Under the pieces are notes generated by a model that worked only from the letters and a program-made list of their open reading frames with translations, did not search any database and was not told the origin of the DNA. This document shows, piece after piece, positions 8,045 through 16,459 of a stretch of DNA of 20,473 nt. The stretch is from assembly GCA_938018045.1 (NCBI GenBank), contig CALIIP010000239.1, forward strand, positions 1 to 20,473. Direction: 5' to 3'. The stretch comes from an uncultured Flavobacteriaceae bacterium. Its GTDB lineage: Bacteria > Bacteroidota > Bacteroidia > Flavobacteriales > Flavobacteriaceae. The position numbers and the translations under genes are program-made. Numbering within the stretch: position 1 is the stretch's first letter; each line of letters starts with the position of its first letter.

Positions 8045-9271
8045 ATGAAACTAGCAATCGTAACAGCATTTCCCCCAAGTAAAGTAACATTAAATGAATA
8101 TGCATTCCATCTGGTAAAACATTTCAGGCAAAAAGAAGACATTACAGAAATTGTATTGTTAACTGATAAAACAGTAGGAGAGAAAGATATTTCATACACT
8201 GAAAAAGGATGTAAAATTACAATTAAAGAATGTTGGGAATTTAATAGTTACGCTAACATCATAAATGTAACAAAGGCTATTAATAATTCAAAGCCTGATG
8301 CTGTATTATTCAACTTGCAATTTATGAAGTTTGGTGATAAGAAAATAGCAGCAGCTTTAGGTTTAATGTTACCACTTGTGTGTAAGTTAAAAGGGATTCC
8401 AAATATTGTTTTATTACACAATATATTAGAAGAAGTAGATTTAGGGTCTGCTGGATTTACATCGAATAAATTATTGCAAAAAGCATATGGTTTTATAGGA
8501 ACTACTTTAACAAAGTTAATATTACAAGCAGATACAGTTGCAGTAACAATGCAAAAATATGTTACAATTTTAGAAGAAAAGTACAATGCTAAAAATGTAA
8601 CATTAATACCACATGGAACATTTGAAATTTCTGAAGAAAAACCTGAATACAATATTCCTGATGGTCCATTACAAGTTATGACCTTTGGAAAGTTCGGAAC
8701 CTATAAGAAAGTAGAATCAATGATTGAAGCAGTTGAGGTAGTAAGAAAATCTACTGGATTAAATCTCGAAGTGGTTATTGCGGGAACAGATAATCCAAAT
8801 GTGCCTGGATACTTGGCAAAAGTTCAAGAAGATTACAAACATGTTCCACAAGTAAGATTTACTGGATATGTTGAAGAATATGAAGTCCCAACATTGTTTA
8901 AAGAGAGTGCTGTTGTTGTATTTCCTTATACTTCAACAACTGGAAGTTCAGGTGTTTTACATCAATCGGGAAGTTATGGTAAGGCAGTAGTTATGCCTGA
9001 CTTAGGAGATTTAGCACTATTAGTTAAGGATGAGGGTTATTTAGGCGAATTTTTTGAGCCAACATCTGTAGAAAGTTTAGCAAATGCAATTGAAGCGATT
9101 GTAACAAATGAAAAATATAGAATCGATTTAGGAAAAGCAAATTATAGGGCAGCAACAGCATATCCTATGGGAAAAATTGTTGATATGTATTTAAACAAAT
9201 TCAATACAATAATAGATAATAAAAATGTTAAAAATATGGTTGAATTGAAATCAGCTACTGCCCAGAAATAA
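8045..9271 (+). CDS. Glycosyltransferase family 4 (GT-B fold)
   Basis: This 408-residue protein begins MKLAIVTAFPPSK, a first Rossmann strand and glycine/proline loop like GT4 enzymes. The C-terminal half has the donor-site signature: IPHGTFE (190-194 region), FGKFGTYKK (214-222, Lys221 in the GxxxxxK position), VVIAGTD, VRFTGYVEEYEVPTLF, and VVFPYTSTTGSSGVLHQSGSYGKAVV. It lacks a membrane segment, so it is cytoplasmic or membrane-associated and would transfer a nucleotide-sugar residue to a lipid-linked acceptor. In the usual GT4 E-x7-E motif the first Glu (287) is present, but the second position falls in a Ser/Gly-rich loop, so donor contacts may differ. The 3' end overlaps the convergent GH5-like gene by 17 bp. 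Donor sugar is unknown; mannose is possible given the nearby isomerase. Confidence 0.85.
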   Translation: MKLAIVTAFPPSKVTLNEYAFHLVKHFRQKEDITEIVLLTDKTVGEKDISYTEKGCKITIKECWEFNSYANIINVTKAINNSKPDAVLFNLQFMKFGDKKIAAALGLMLPLVCKLKGIPNIVLLHNILEEVDLGSAGFTSNKLLQKAYGFIGTTLTKLILQADTVAVTMQKYVTILEEKYNAKNVTLIPHGTFEISEEKPEYNIPDGPLQVMTFGKFGTYKKVESMIEAVEVVRKSTGLNLEVVIAGTDNPNVPGYLAKVQEDYKHVPQVRFTGYVEEYEVPTLFKESAVVVFPYTSTTGSSGVLHQSGSYGKAVVMPDLGDLALLVKDEGYLGEFFEPTSVESLANAIEAIVTNEKYRIDLGKANYRAATAYPMGKIVDMYLNKFNTIIDNKNVKNMVELKSATAQK

Positions 9272-10772
9272 ATTTAAATGCTTCTTTTTTCGTGCCATTG
9301 TCATTAATAAAGCCGTAATGTTTTTGAGCATTTTTGCGCCAAGGAAGTCTCCCCACGACTTCCTTTGGCACTTTAGCGAAGTCATATAATGTCCAAGACA
9401 TAAATTGCAAATCATTTTCAGCAATAATTTCTTGGGCTTCTTTATGATATTTGGCTTGATCACTGTCAGAATTTCCGAATGGATTCCAGAAACCTCTATA
9501 TGAAGACAATCCAAACTCACCTAATACCAAAGACTTATTTGGAGCTTCTTTTTTAATAGATTTTATTGATGTGTCTAAATCTTCTAAATCTTCATAATAA
9601 TGAAAAGATATAAAGTCAACTTTGTTTTTTAAAAGTGATGCACTTTGTGTATTGGACCATCCAATAGTAACAGGATGTATAGGGTCAGTAGATTTAACAA
9701 GATTAATCATATTATTAAGCCATGCTATAACGGTAACTTTTCCTCTTGAATCAAAATCTAAGTTAGGTTCATTTTTAATATCCCAAGCAATAACTGCTTT
9801 GTGATCTTTTAATTCTGATACAATAGTTTTTGCATGACGCATATTCAATGTCCAATTCAATACTGAATAATCTCCATAAAAATCGAAAAGAGTTACAACA
9901 ACTTTTAAACCATTCTCTTCAGCAGCGTCTAGTGTTTGTCTTAATTTTTTTAATTTTTCTTTGTCAACATCGGCCTTTCCAAAATCATCATATTGTACAA
10001 AAACACGTACTGAATTTAAGCCACTATCTTTTATAATTTTAAAATCTTCAGAGATTATACTTTCTAAAAATGTGTCTCCAAACATATTCCAAGGAGTTTC
10101 TTTTGGGTAGTAATTAATCCCCTTAATGTTTAAGTTGTTTTTAGTTGTATTAAGATTTTCTACCTGATAATTTTCACTAGATTCTTTTACGAAATGGCGA
10201 ATTCTCCAAAAGCCATCTTCTAATAAAAAGATAATTTTATAGGTGGACTTTTCAGTAGTTTCTAAAACAAGTTTTTCATCCTTAAAAACACGTTTATATT
10301 CTATTACATCTTTGTCTGTTAATACTACTAATTGACCATCTTCACTAAAAAATTCTAACGTCGGATTATGATTTAATGTTGTAGATTCTATTGTAATTTC
10401 TGCATCTTTATTTAATTCTATAAGATCATAAATATTTTTACGAGCATTATCAGTGTAATAATCTTTAACGCCTTCAGTTTTATTTGTTTTATAAGCAATA
10501 AGTTTTACATACCACGCATCTAAATAATCATTCTCTAATGTTTTTAGAGTTTGATCATCCATTAACCTTCCTTCATTATTTATTAATGACCATTTAACTT
10601 CAGGAATATATTGATCTACTTTTTTTATTTCTGTATGTAACATGCTACTTCTATCTGCTCCAGTATTTAGATATACAAATAATGCACTAACACCAGAAAT
10701 AATGACAGCAATTACTAAAACATATGAAGTAATTAAAAGACTACGGACTATGTTCTTATTTAGATTTACCAT
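9255..10772 (-). CDS. Membrane-anchored GH5-like glycoside hydrolase with N-terminal NTF2-like domain
   Basis: The 505-residue protein has one N-terminal membrane segment (residues ~11-35) with a short cytoplasmic tail, so the rest is periplasmic. Residues ~60-197 (LKTLENDYLDAWYVKLIAY to EDGFWRIRHFV) look NTF2/SnoaL-like. Residues ~213-505 form a TIM-barrel hydrolase of the cellulase superfamily: NLNIKGINYYP, LNSVRVFVQYDDFG, AWDIKNEPNLDF (Glu335 as acid/base in NEP), FHYY (391-393), LVLGEFGLSS (Glu419 as nucleophile) and Trp460. Both catalytic acids are present, so activity is expected. By analogy with the BcsZ cellulase of cellulose systems, it may trim the exported glycan or release it from lipid. 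It is the last gene of a minus-strand operon and overlaps the upstream lipoprotein gene by 7 bp. The glycan substrate cannot be predicted. Confidence 0.8.
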   Translation of the reverse strand: MVNLNKNIVRSLLITSYVLVIAVIISGVSALFVYLNTGADRSSMLHTEIKKVDQYIPEVKWSLINNEGRLMDDQTLKTLENDYLDAWYVKLIAYKTNKTEGVKDYYTDNARKNIYDLIELNKDAEITIESTTLNHNPTLEFFSEDGQLVVLTDKDVIEYKRVFKDEKLVLETTEKSTYKIIFLLEDGFWRIRHFVKESSENYQVENLNTTKNNLNIKGINYYPKETPWNMFGDTFLESIISEDFKIIKDSGLNSVRVFVQYDDFGKADVDKEKLKKLRQTLDAAEENGLKVVVTLFDFYGDYSVLNWTLNMRHAKTIVSELKDHKAVIAWDIKNEPNLDFDSRGKVTVIAWLNNMINLVKSTDPIHPVTIGWSNTQSASLLKNKVDFISFHYYEDLEDLDTSIKSIKKEAPNKSLVLGEFGLSSYRGFWNPFGNSDSDQAKYHKEAQEIIAENDLQFMSWTLYDFAKVPKEVVGRLPWRKNAQKHYGFINDNGTKKEAFKFISGQ

Positions 10773-11983
10773 AGCGTTTTAGAATTTAAAGTTTTTTCTA
10801 TACCAGCAGTTTTAACGACTATTGTATATGTGTCTTTAGTATACACATCTGGTTTTAAATAGAAAGTAACTAGCCCCTCGAACGAAGTCTTAGTTTCAGT
10901 TTTGAAAAGTGAATTGTTTTTATAAATTAAAAGTTTTACTTGCATTCCATCTGGAATTATTTGCTTCATAAAACTTTGTAAAGGTCCAATAATTATTTCT
11001 CTATTATTTTCTGAAAACACAACATCAAAATCTTTAATTACTTGCTTATAATTTAAAGTGATTACATCGCTTTCTGCTATTCCATCTACATATGCTTTAA
11101 TACTCCATTGAGTTTCATAGTCTGGATGAATCATCTTTGAAGTTGCAATTCCATTTATTGTAGAACCTTCAGTTTTTAATACATTCCCTTTTTCATTAGT
11201 AATAAAAAAAGTAACATATGTGCCATCACTAACAATATTGTTTTGTTTATCAATGATAGTAGAAGTATTAAATGTTGTTATTTGATTGCCATCTGCATAA
11301 TCATGAGGGCGTGAAGCAGAGATTTTAAAATCAATTGGTATTGCAGGAAAAACAGTAATTGAGAATTCTTTAGAGTTTGTTTCTAATGATTCAGAAGAAA
11401 CTAAAATGCGTCCACTTTCTTTCTGAGAATAAATATTTTTATAAGCAATTAAATTTTTAGTATAAATTTCGTCATTTATTTCAGAATTCAAAAATTGATG
11501 CTTTGCTTGAACAAGGGTGTTTTCTGATAATGGATTGTCTAAAGAATCAGTAGGAATAACAACTAGCATTGTGTAGTCTTTTCCTCCAGCTTCAATGCTT
11601 GGTGGACCTATGTATGTTTCTATCGAAGAAACTTCTTCTTTTGGCTTAATGATAAATGTGCCTGAAAGGGACGTCTTTTCAAAAATAAGTTTCCAACGAA
11701 CTACACCAATTTTATTACTTACGGAAGACGGTATTTTATAACTGAGTTGTTTGTTTTTATATGTTGGCGTTATTAATGTAGAGCCATAACTACTTGAGCA
11801 ATATAAAAGAGGTGTTACTTCTCTTGAAGTTGAGAATTTCAATTCAATAAGATTTCCTACTTCAAATTCTGTTTGGGTAGTTTCCAAAGAAAAATCTGTA
11901 GTTACTTCATTGTTTTGTCCTGTTGTATAACATGACATTAAAACAATTAGAAAAAAAGATATGTATGTATGTATATTCTTCAT
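10766..11983 (-). CDS. Lipoprotein with Ig-like repeats
   Basis: The protein has 405 residues with a lipoprotein signal peptide; the lipobox LMSC places the modified Cys at residue 18. The remainder is beta-strand rich and reads as about three or four immunoglobulin-like domains. One of them (SRPHDYADGNQITTF, then GTYVTFFITNEKGN, then ATSKMIHPDYETQWSIKAYVDG) resembles invasin or Big_1-type repeats. It is probably attached to the inner face of the outer membrane or exposed on the surface. Its start shares one base with the stop of the upstream GT-C-like gene (TAATG), and its end overlaps the GH5-like gene by 7 bp, so all three are translationally coupled and likely form one complex. No enzymatic motif is visible. 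A scaffold or glycan-binding role is inference. Confidence 0.7.
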   Translation of the reverse strand: MKNIHTYISFFLIVLMSCYTTGQNNEVTTDFSLETTQTEFEVGNLIELKFSTSREVTPLLYCSSSYGSTLITPTYKNKQLSYKIPSSVSNKIGVVRWKLIFEKTSLSGTFIIKPKEEVSSIETYIGPPSIEAGGKDYTMLVVIPTDSLDNPLSENTLVQAKHQFLNSEINDEIYTKNLIAYKNIYSQKESGRILVSSESLETNSKEFSITVFPAIPIDFKISASRPHDYADGNQITTFNTSTIIDKQNNIVSDGTYVTFFITNEKGNVLKTEGSTINGIATSKMIHPDYETQWSIKAYVDGIAESDVITLNYKQVIKDFDVVFSENNREIIIGPLQSFMKQIIPDGMQVKLLIYKNNSLFKTETKTSFEGLVTFYLKPDVYTKDTYTIVVKTAGIEKTLNSKTLW

Positions 11984-14900
11984 TAATTTGGGCTCCCAAT
12001 ATATGTATTCGTTTCAATTTTTATATAACTAAAGTCAGTATGATTGATTCTTTGTAATTCAGCGTTTGTATGATTTTCAATTCTATTTGGAATTATTTTA
12101 TTTGAAATAGGTTCGTTTGGTAAACCATTTACAAAAACATTCTCCATATTATCGTTAATGACTTTAACTTTCCCTTCTTTCAAAATTTTATATTCAAAAT
12201 CTTGTTTACGTTGTTGTCTAATTCCTTCTTTAATAAATAAATGATCTACCCAAAGCATTGTTTTATTTTCATCATAATAAGATATTAAAAGTTGTGGTAC
12301 TGTAACTTCTTGAATACCGCTGTTGAATAGATTCCCGTTAATAACTTCATCGTTTATATTTAAATTACTTATTGCAATATTTTTATACAAATCAGATCCA
12401 GAAACATTTCCAGCAACTTGCAAATTAAACTTTGTAGGTTGTTCATCTAAATCAATTGGTGTAAACTCGTCTGGATTAAATGTGTCTGGAATAGAGTCTT
12501 GAATTTTTGACCAAGCAATACCTTCAAAATTAATTCTAAAAGCACTTGATTCTTTAGGCAATAATTTGTGTTTTACATGATATTTAGCATTATATGTAGC
12601 AAGCGATTTATCATCATTATTATACAATGTGCCTTTTAATACAACATCTGCAGGGACATTGTCAATATTTTGAACTTCACCTATAATAGCATAATGATTG
12701 TTGTACTTTACAAGTTTGGCTGAGAGGACTTCCAAAACAGGTTGTTTTAACACGTCTTCATGATGTGTCTGTTCGGTTGTTATTCTTCTTCTTCCTTGAT
12801 TAAAGAAACTCGTAGTATTATTAGAATACAATTGATCTGGAGGTAAATCAGTATCTAAACCATCAGGTAGAATATACCATTTGTTATGATGTTTTGACAA
12901 TGATTTATAATCAACACGGTTAATTTTTTCTAGAGGTGTAATCCATTCAGTAGTTACTCTTGCTGTTGCAACACTATCATTTCTACTTGTAATAACGGTT
13001 TCAATGGCATCAAGTTTTGCATAACTACTCAACAATCCATCCGTTACAGATATTTCAAGCATATATTGAGCAATTGAAATATCACTTTCTGGGTCTATTA
13101 AACTATAGGCTTTTTCAAATTCTTTAAAATCTAATGCATCATAATAAGCCATTATTGCATTTTCAGGAATTCTCTGGGAATCATTTTTTAAGTAAAATTG
13201 ATAAATGCCATAAAAAATTATTATTGCTAAAATTATTGACCACAAATGGGTAATCTTTAGAATGGATTTCGAAAATTTCGAATAGCTAATAGAATGCTTT
13301 AAAAATTCAGGAACTTTTTTTGGCCTTGTTTTCAATGCATGGATCAATAGCATTTGGATATTTAAAATGAATGCAATTAATACAGTTAAGAAAGGTAAGA
13401 TTCCCCAAATAATTTTTTGCCATTTAGCGACATCATCCTTCTGCAATATAGAAGATACTGGAGGTACATTTAATCGTTCCCAAACCATAATTCCATTTTC
13501 TAATTGTCGTAATCTTTGCCAACCACAGAAATAAAGAATGGGGTCATAAAATTTATCATTAGAGAAAATATATTTAAGGTTATATTTTTCAGGTGTTGTT
13601 AAAAACTGTTGTAAAGAACCAATACCTGCCACACCTTTAAACTTAGAGTTCTCCAGACGCTCAATTGGTCTTGTTGTAAGTTCTGGCAATCTTCTTGCAG
13701 AATGATAATTACCGTCAACTGTCATTGCATTGGTCTGTGCACTAAGCCATGCCATTTGGTCTCCAAATCCTAAAGTTAAAAACCGCCATTTATCATGATC
13801 ATCTTGATTTAAGAAATTAACGATAGGTAGCATTTTTATTTTTTTGGGCTGTGACGGTCTAAAATATCCAAGACTTATTGTAAAAACAGTCATAAATAAA
13901 AATAAACCGGCAAGGATTCCTCCAATAATTCGGTGATATACAGATCCAAATTTTGCTCGAATCAATGTTTTTAAATCCCCTTCAACAAAACGATATACAA
14001 ATTCGCCAAATAAAGGTAAAGACATTATAGAGGCCCAAAGTGTAAACCTATCTAGAGTTAGTATGTTAAATGCAGTCTCCCCTAAAACCATTCGAGGAAT
14101 TGGTGTAGTACCTCCTGTACCTAATACAGTCAATATGGTAATAGATAACCCGAAAAATATATAGCGTTTACTAAAATATCTGTAAAATATATAGGGCAAT
14201 AGAATGAGTAAAATTCCCCAAGGAATTAAAAAGAATACTAATCCTGAAGATGTAATCTCTAAAAAGTTATCTCTGGAACCATGTGGAATAGGTACCTGAG
14301 TTATAGGATTGTTTTTTGAATTAATCCAATATGGTAGAATACAACCAATAATAATGGCTAAAGAAGAGATTCCAAAAGTAATAATCCTTTTAAAGAGTTT
14401 AAAAAAACTATTTAGAAAGAGTTTAAAAGAGACCTCTTTCATTGAGTTTACCTGCTCCCTCGAAACGTCAATAATTACCATTCCTATTAAAGGAAAAATA
14501 AAAAATATCATACCGAAAATTGGTGTAACATGATGGGAAGTAACAGTAACTGCAACTAAGGATAATGATGTGGCTAAATACCAACGTTTTCCAGTTTTCA
14601 ACCATAAATAGATTTCAGGCAGCGCGTGCATTAAAACTGAAATCCCAATTATACTTGGTAACTGACCAAATATATGAAGTGTTTCTAAGAAAGATGATGA
14701 GAATACTGCCAATATAGAGGCGTAGCCAGCAACAGTCCTATTTGATGTTATTAATAATGAAAAACGATATACACCAGTTATAAAAAGTATTATTGAAATT
14801 AGTGCAACGGTGAATAAACCAAACTTTAAACCTCCAATCATTGAAAGTAACCCAATGGATTGGTGTACTAATGGTGGATAGCTCATTACCGTAAAGCCAG

Positions 14901-15072
14901 TATACCATTCATAATTCCATGGCTCAAACCAACTATGAGCATAATGGTCTGCAAAAAACAGGTGTATTAATGCATCATAAGTACTTTCTAAAGTAAAAAA
15001 AATAGATGCACCATGAAATACTATACCAATTAGTAAAGCTATAATTAAATATTTGTTTGAAGTTTCTTTCAT
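11983..15072 (-). CDS. GT-C-like integral membrane protein with periplasmic NTF2-like and FxLYD-like domains
   Basis: This 1029-residue protein has about 10 hydrophobic segments in residues 1-405, a soluble region (~405-550), two further helices (~553-580 and ~607-627), and a long periplasmic C-terminus. The first loop reads ESTYDALIHLFF, then EWYTGFTVMSYPPLVH. The D33/H37 pair and the W-Y-x-G...YPPL pattern match the membrane family named 6-pyruvoyl-tetrahydropterin-synthase-related (PF10131-like), which looks like a GT-C glycosyltransferase fold. GT-C enzymes use polyprenyl-phosphate sugars, with an acidic residue in this first external loop. Residues ~637-735 resemble an NTF2-like domain. 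Residues ~780-850 and ~890-970 resemble two FxLYD domains (VQNIDNVPADVVLKGTLYNND). It is the first gene of the three-gene operon. Transferase activity is inferred from fold resemblance and has no experimental precedent that I can name. Confidence 0.65.
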   Translation of the reverse strand: MKETSNKYLIIALLIGIVFHGASIFFTLESTYDALIHLFFADHYAHSWFEPWNYEWYTGFTVMSYPPLVHQSIGLLSMIGGLKFGLFTVALISIILFITGVYRFSLLITSNRTVAGYASILAVFSSSFLETLHIFGQLPSIIGISVLMHALPEIYLWLKTGKRWYLATSLSLVAVTVTSHHVTPIFGMIFFIFPLIGMVIIDVSREQVNSMKEVSFKLFLNSFFKLFKRIITFGISSLAIIIGCILPYWINSKNNPITQVPIPHGSRDNFLEITSSGLVFFLIPWGILLILLPYIFYRYFSKRYIFFGLSITILTVLGTGGTTPIPRMVLGETAFNILTLDRFTLWASIMSLPLFGEFVYRFVEGDLKTLIRAKFGSVYHRIIGGILAGLFLFMTVFTISLGYFRPSQPKKIKMLPIVNFLNQDDHDKWRFLTLGFGDQMAWLSAQTNAMTVDGNYHSARRLPELTTRPIERLENSKFKGVAGIGSLQQFLTTPEKYNLKYIFSNDKFYDPILYFCGWQRLRQLENGIMVWERLNVPPVSSILQKDDVAKWQKIIWGILPFLTVLIAFILNIQMLLIHALKTRPKKVPEFLKHSISYSKFSKSILKITHLWSIILAIIIFYGIYQFYLKNDSQRIPENAIMAYYDALDFKEFEKAYSLIDPESDISIAQYMLEISVTDGLLSSYAKLDAIETVITSRNDSVATARVTTEWITPLEKINRVDYKSLSKHHNKWYILPDGLDTDLPPDQLYSNNTTSFFNQGRRRITTEQTHHEDVLKQPVLEVLSAKLVKYNNHYAIIGEVQNIDNVPADVVLKGTLYNNDDKSLATYNAKYHVKHKLLPKESSAFRINFEGIAWSKIQDSIPDTFNPDEFTPIDLDEQPTKFNLQVAGNVSGSDLYKNIAISNLNINDEVINGNLFNSGIQEVTVPQLLISYYDENKTMLWVDHLFIKEGIRQQRKQDFEYKILKEGKVKVINDNMENVFVNGLPNEPISNKIIPNRIENHTNAELQRINHTDFSYIKIETNTYIGSPN

Positions 15073-15097
15073 TTATTCCTTCCTAATATCAACACTG

Positions 15098-15105
15098 TAA
15101 ATATA
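15098..15105 (-). promoter_or_regulatory. Candidate -7 box of the minus-strand GT-C/lipoprotein/GH5 operon
   Basis: On the minus strand, TATATTTA is one mismatch from TAnnTTTG and lies 26 bp before the ATG of the 1029-residue gene. No good -33 element was found. The operator-like repeat at 15153-15182 sits on its upstream side, between the divergent units, so it could affect both. The call is weak. Confidence 0.3.
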
Positions 15106-15152
15106 TAGAATTTTAAGTGCGCTTCGAATTTTAATTATCTATAGCAATCTAC

Positions 15153-15221
15153 CATTCGTCGACACTTTAATATAGGTTAAACTAAATAAGAATTTTGGAA
15201 GAGGCTTACACAGTATTTTTG
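15153..15221 (+). promoter_or_regulatory. Putative operator and promoter of the REC-GT2 operon
   Basis: CATTCGTCGA (CGTCG at 15157-15161) is followed about 21 bp later by a weaker second half (TTAAACTAAA from 15177). A perfect -7 box, TATTTTTG, lies at 15214-15221, beginning exactly 57 bp after the first CGTC. TTTTGG at 15193-15198 is a possible -33 element but is closer than usual. The predicted leader to the ATG at 15253 is about 25 bases. Confidence 0.55.
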
Positions 15222-15252
15222 GTCTATAAATAACAAACAATATAATTTTATT

Positions 15253-16437
15253 ATGAAAATTTTAGCAATAGATGATCAACAATTAGTATTACTTCCTTTA
15301 CAGAAGAGATTAGAAGAATTAGGATACGAAGTGTTAATTGAAAACGATGCTTTTAAATCAATTGATCACTACAATTCTTTTAAACCAGATTTAGTAATAG
15401 TCGATATTAATATGCCAGCAGTTTCTGGTTTAGATATTGTAAAATATATAAGAAACGTCAAGAAATCTCAAACACCAATAATGGTGTTGTCTGGAGATAC
15501 TAAAGATGAAACTATTACAGAAGGGTTTGAGTTAGGGATTAATGACTATATGAAAAAGCCATTAAGTTTAAATGAAATCAGCGCTAGAGTAAAAAGGTTA
15601 ATAGGTGCACCTGAAATTAAAAATAGTGTTTCAAAAAGTGAAGTAATGATTCAGCAACGTTGTGTTGGAGTTGTTATTCCATGTTATAACGAAGAAGATC
15701 GTTTATTAAGTACAGAATTTACAGATTATATAAATAAAAATTCTGGTTATCATTTATGCTTCGTAAATGATGGAAGTAAAGATAAAACACTTGAGGTTCT
15801 TAAAGAATTACAAAAGGGAAGAGAAGATTTTATAACTATATATGACTGCGAGAAAAATGGTGGTAAGGCAGAAGCAGTTCGTTTAGGAATGCTGCATATG
15901 GCTAAAAAAGAGGATTTAGATTATATCGGTTTTTTAGATGCCGATCTATCTACTGATTTAGCAGATTTTGATGATTTAGTAAAAACAATTGAGCATTCAG
16001 ATTTCAAAATTGTAAGTGGTTCTAGAATTGCAAGAATGGGAGCAGATATTACTAAAGAATCTGCTAGAAAAATTATAAGTCTTACAATTAACTTCATAAT
16101 AAGAAAAATATTATCAATGGATTTTAAAGACACTCAATGTGGTGCAAAAATATTTCATAAAGACGTTATAGATATTGCTTTCAAAAAAGAATTCGTAACA
16201 CAGTGGATTTTTGATGTTGAAATCTTTAAAAGAATGACCCAGTATTTTGGTTTGAAAAATGCAAAAGCAATGCTTTGTGAACAACCACTAAAAAGGTGGA
16301 TTCATGCTGATGGTTCGAAATTATCGATGAAAGATTCAGTAAAAATAATTGGTCAATTAGCTCAAATTGCTTGGGTGTATAGAACTAAAAAATCAAGTGT
16401 TAAATCTATTGTAGTTAATAAATTGAAGATTGCTTAA
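15253..16437 (+). CDS. Response-regulator receiver domain fused to GT2 glycosyltransferase
   Basis: Residues 1-117 of this 394-residue protein are a complete receiver domain: acidic pair Asp7/Asp8, phosphoacceptor Asp51 in VDINMP, Ser80 in VLSGD, and Lys102 in KKP. A linker of about 18 residues leads to a GT2 domain (138-394): VVIPCYNEEDRL, VNDGSKDKT (171-179), NGGKAEAVRLGM, FLDADLSTD with the DxD at 229-231, VSGSRIARMG, DTQCGAKIF (293-301) and QWIFDVEI. These are hallmarks of dolichyl-phosphate mannose/glucose synthase-like GT2 enzymes, which transfer sugar from GDP- or UDP-sugar to polyprenyl phosphate. No membrane helix is present. All receiver and catalytic residues are intact, so phosphorylation by an unlinked histidine kinase could gate sugar transfer directly. 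A response regulator with a biosynthetic enzyme as output domain is unusual. A degenerate GT2 paralogue and phosphomannose isomerase follow in the operon. Confidence 0.88.
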   Translation: MKILAIDDQQLVLLPLQKRLEELGYEVLIENDAFKSIDHYNSFKPDLVIVDINMPAVSGLDIVKYIRNVKKSQTPIMVLSGDTKDETITEGFELGINDYMKKPLSLNEISARVKRLIGAPEIKNSVSKSEVMIQQRCVGVVIPCYNEEDRLLSTEFTDYINKNSGYHLCFVNDGSKDKTLEVLKELQKGREDFITIYDCEKNGGKAEAVRLGMLHMAKKEDLDYIGFLDADLSTDLADFDDLVKTIEHSDFKIVSGSRIARMGADITKESARKIISLTINFIIRKILSMDFKDTQCGAKIFHKDVIDIAFKKEFVTQWIFDVEIFKRMTQYFGLKNAKAMLCEQPLKRWIHADGSKLSMKDSVKIIGQLAQIAWVYRTKKSSVKSIVVNKLKIA

Positions 16438-16459
16438 CCCTCATAACAGGTAATAAATA

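Noticed and set aside
8248..8652. Minus-strand 134-codon open frame inside the GT4 gene
   Set aside because: It lies wholly within a well-supported GT4 reading frame and shows no domain, signal or promoter.
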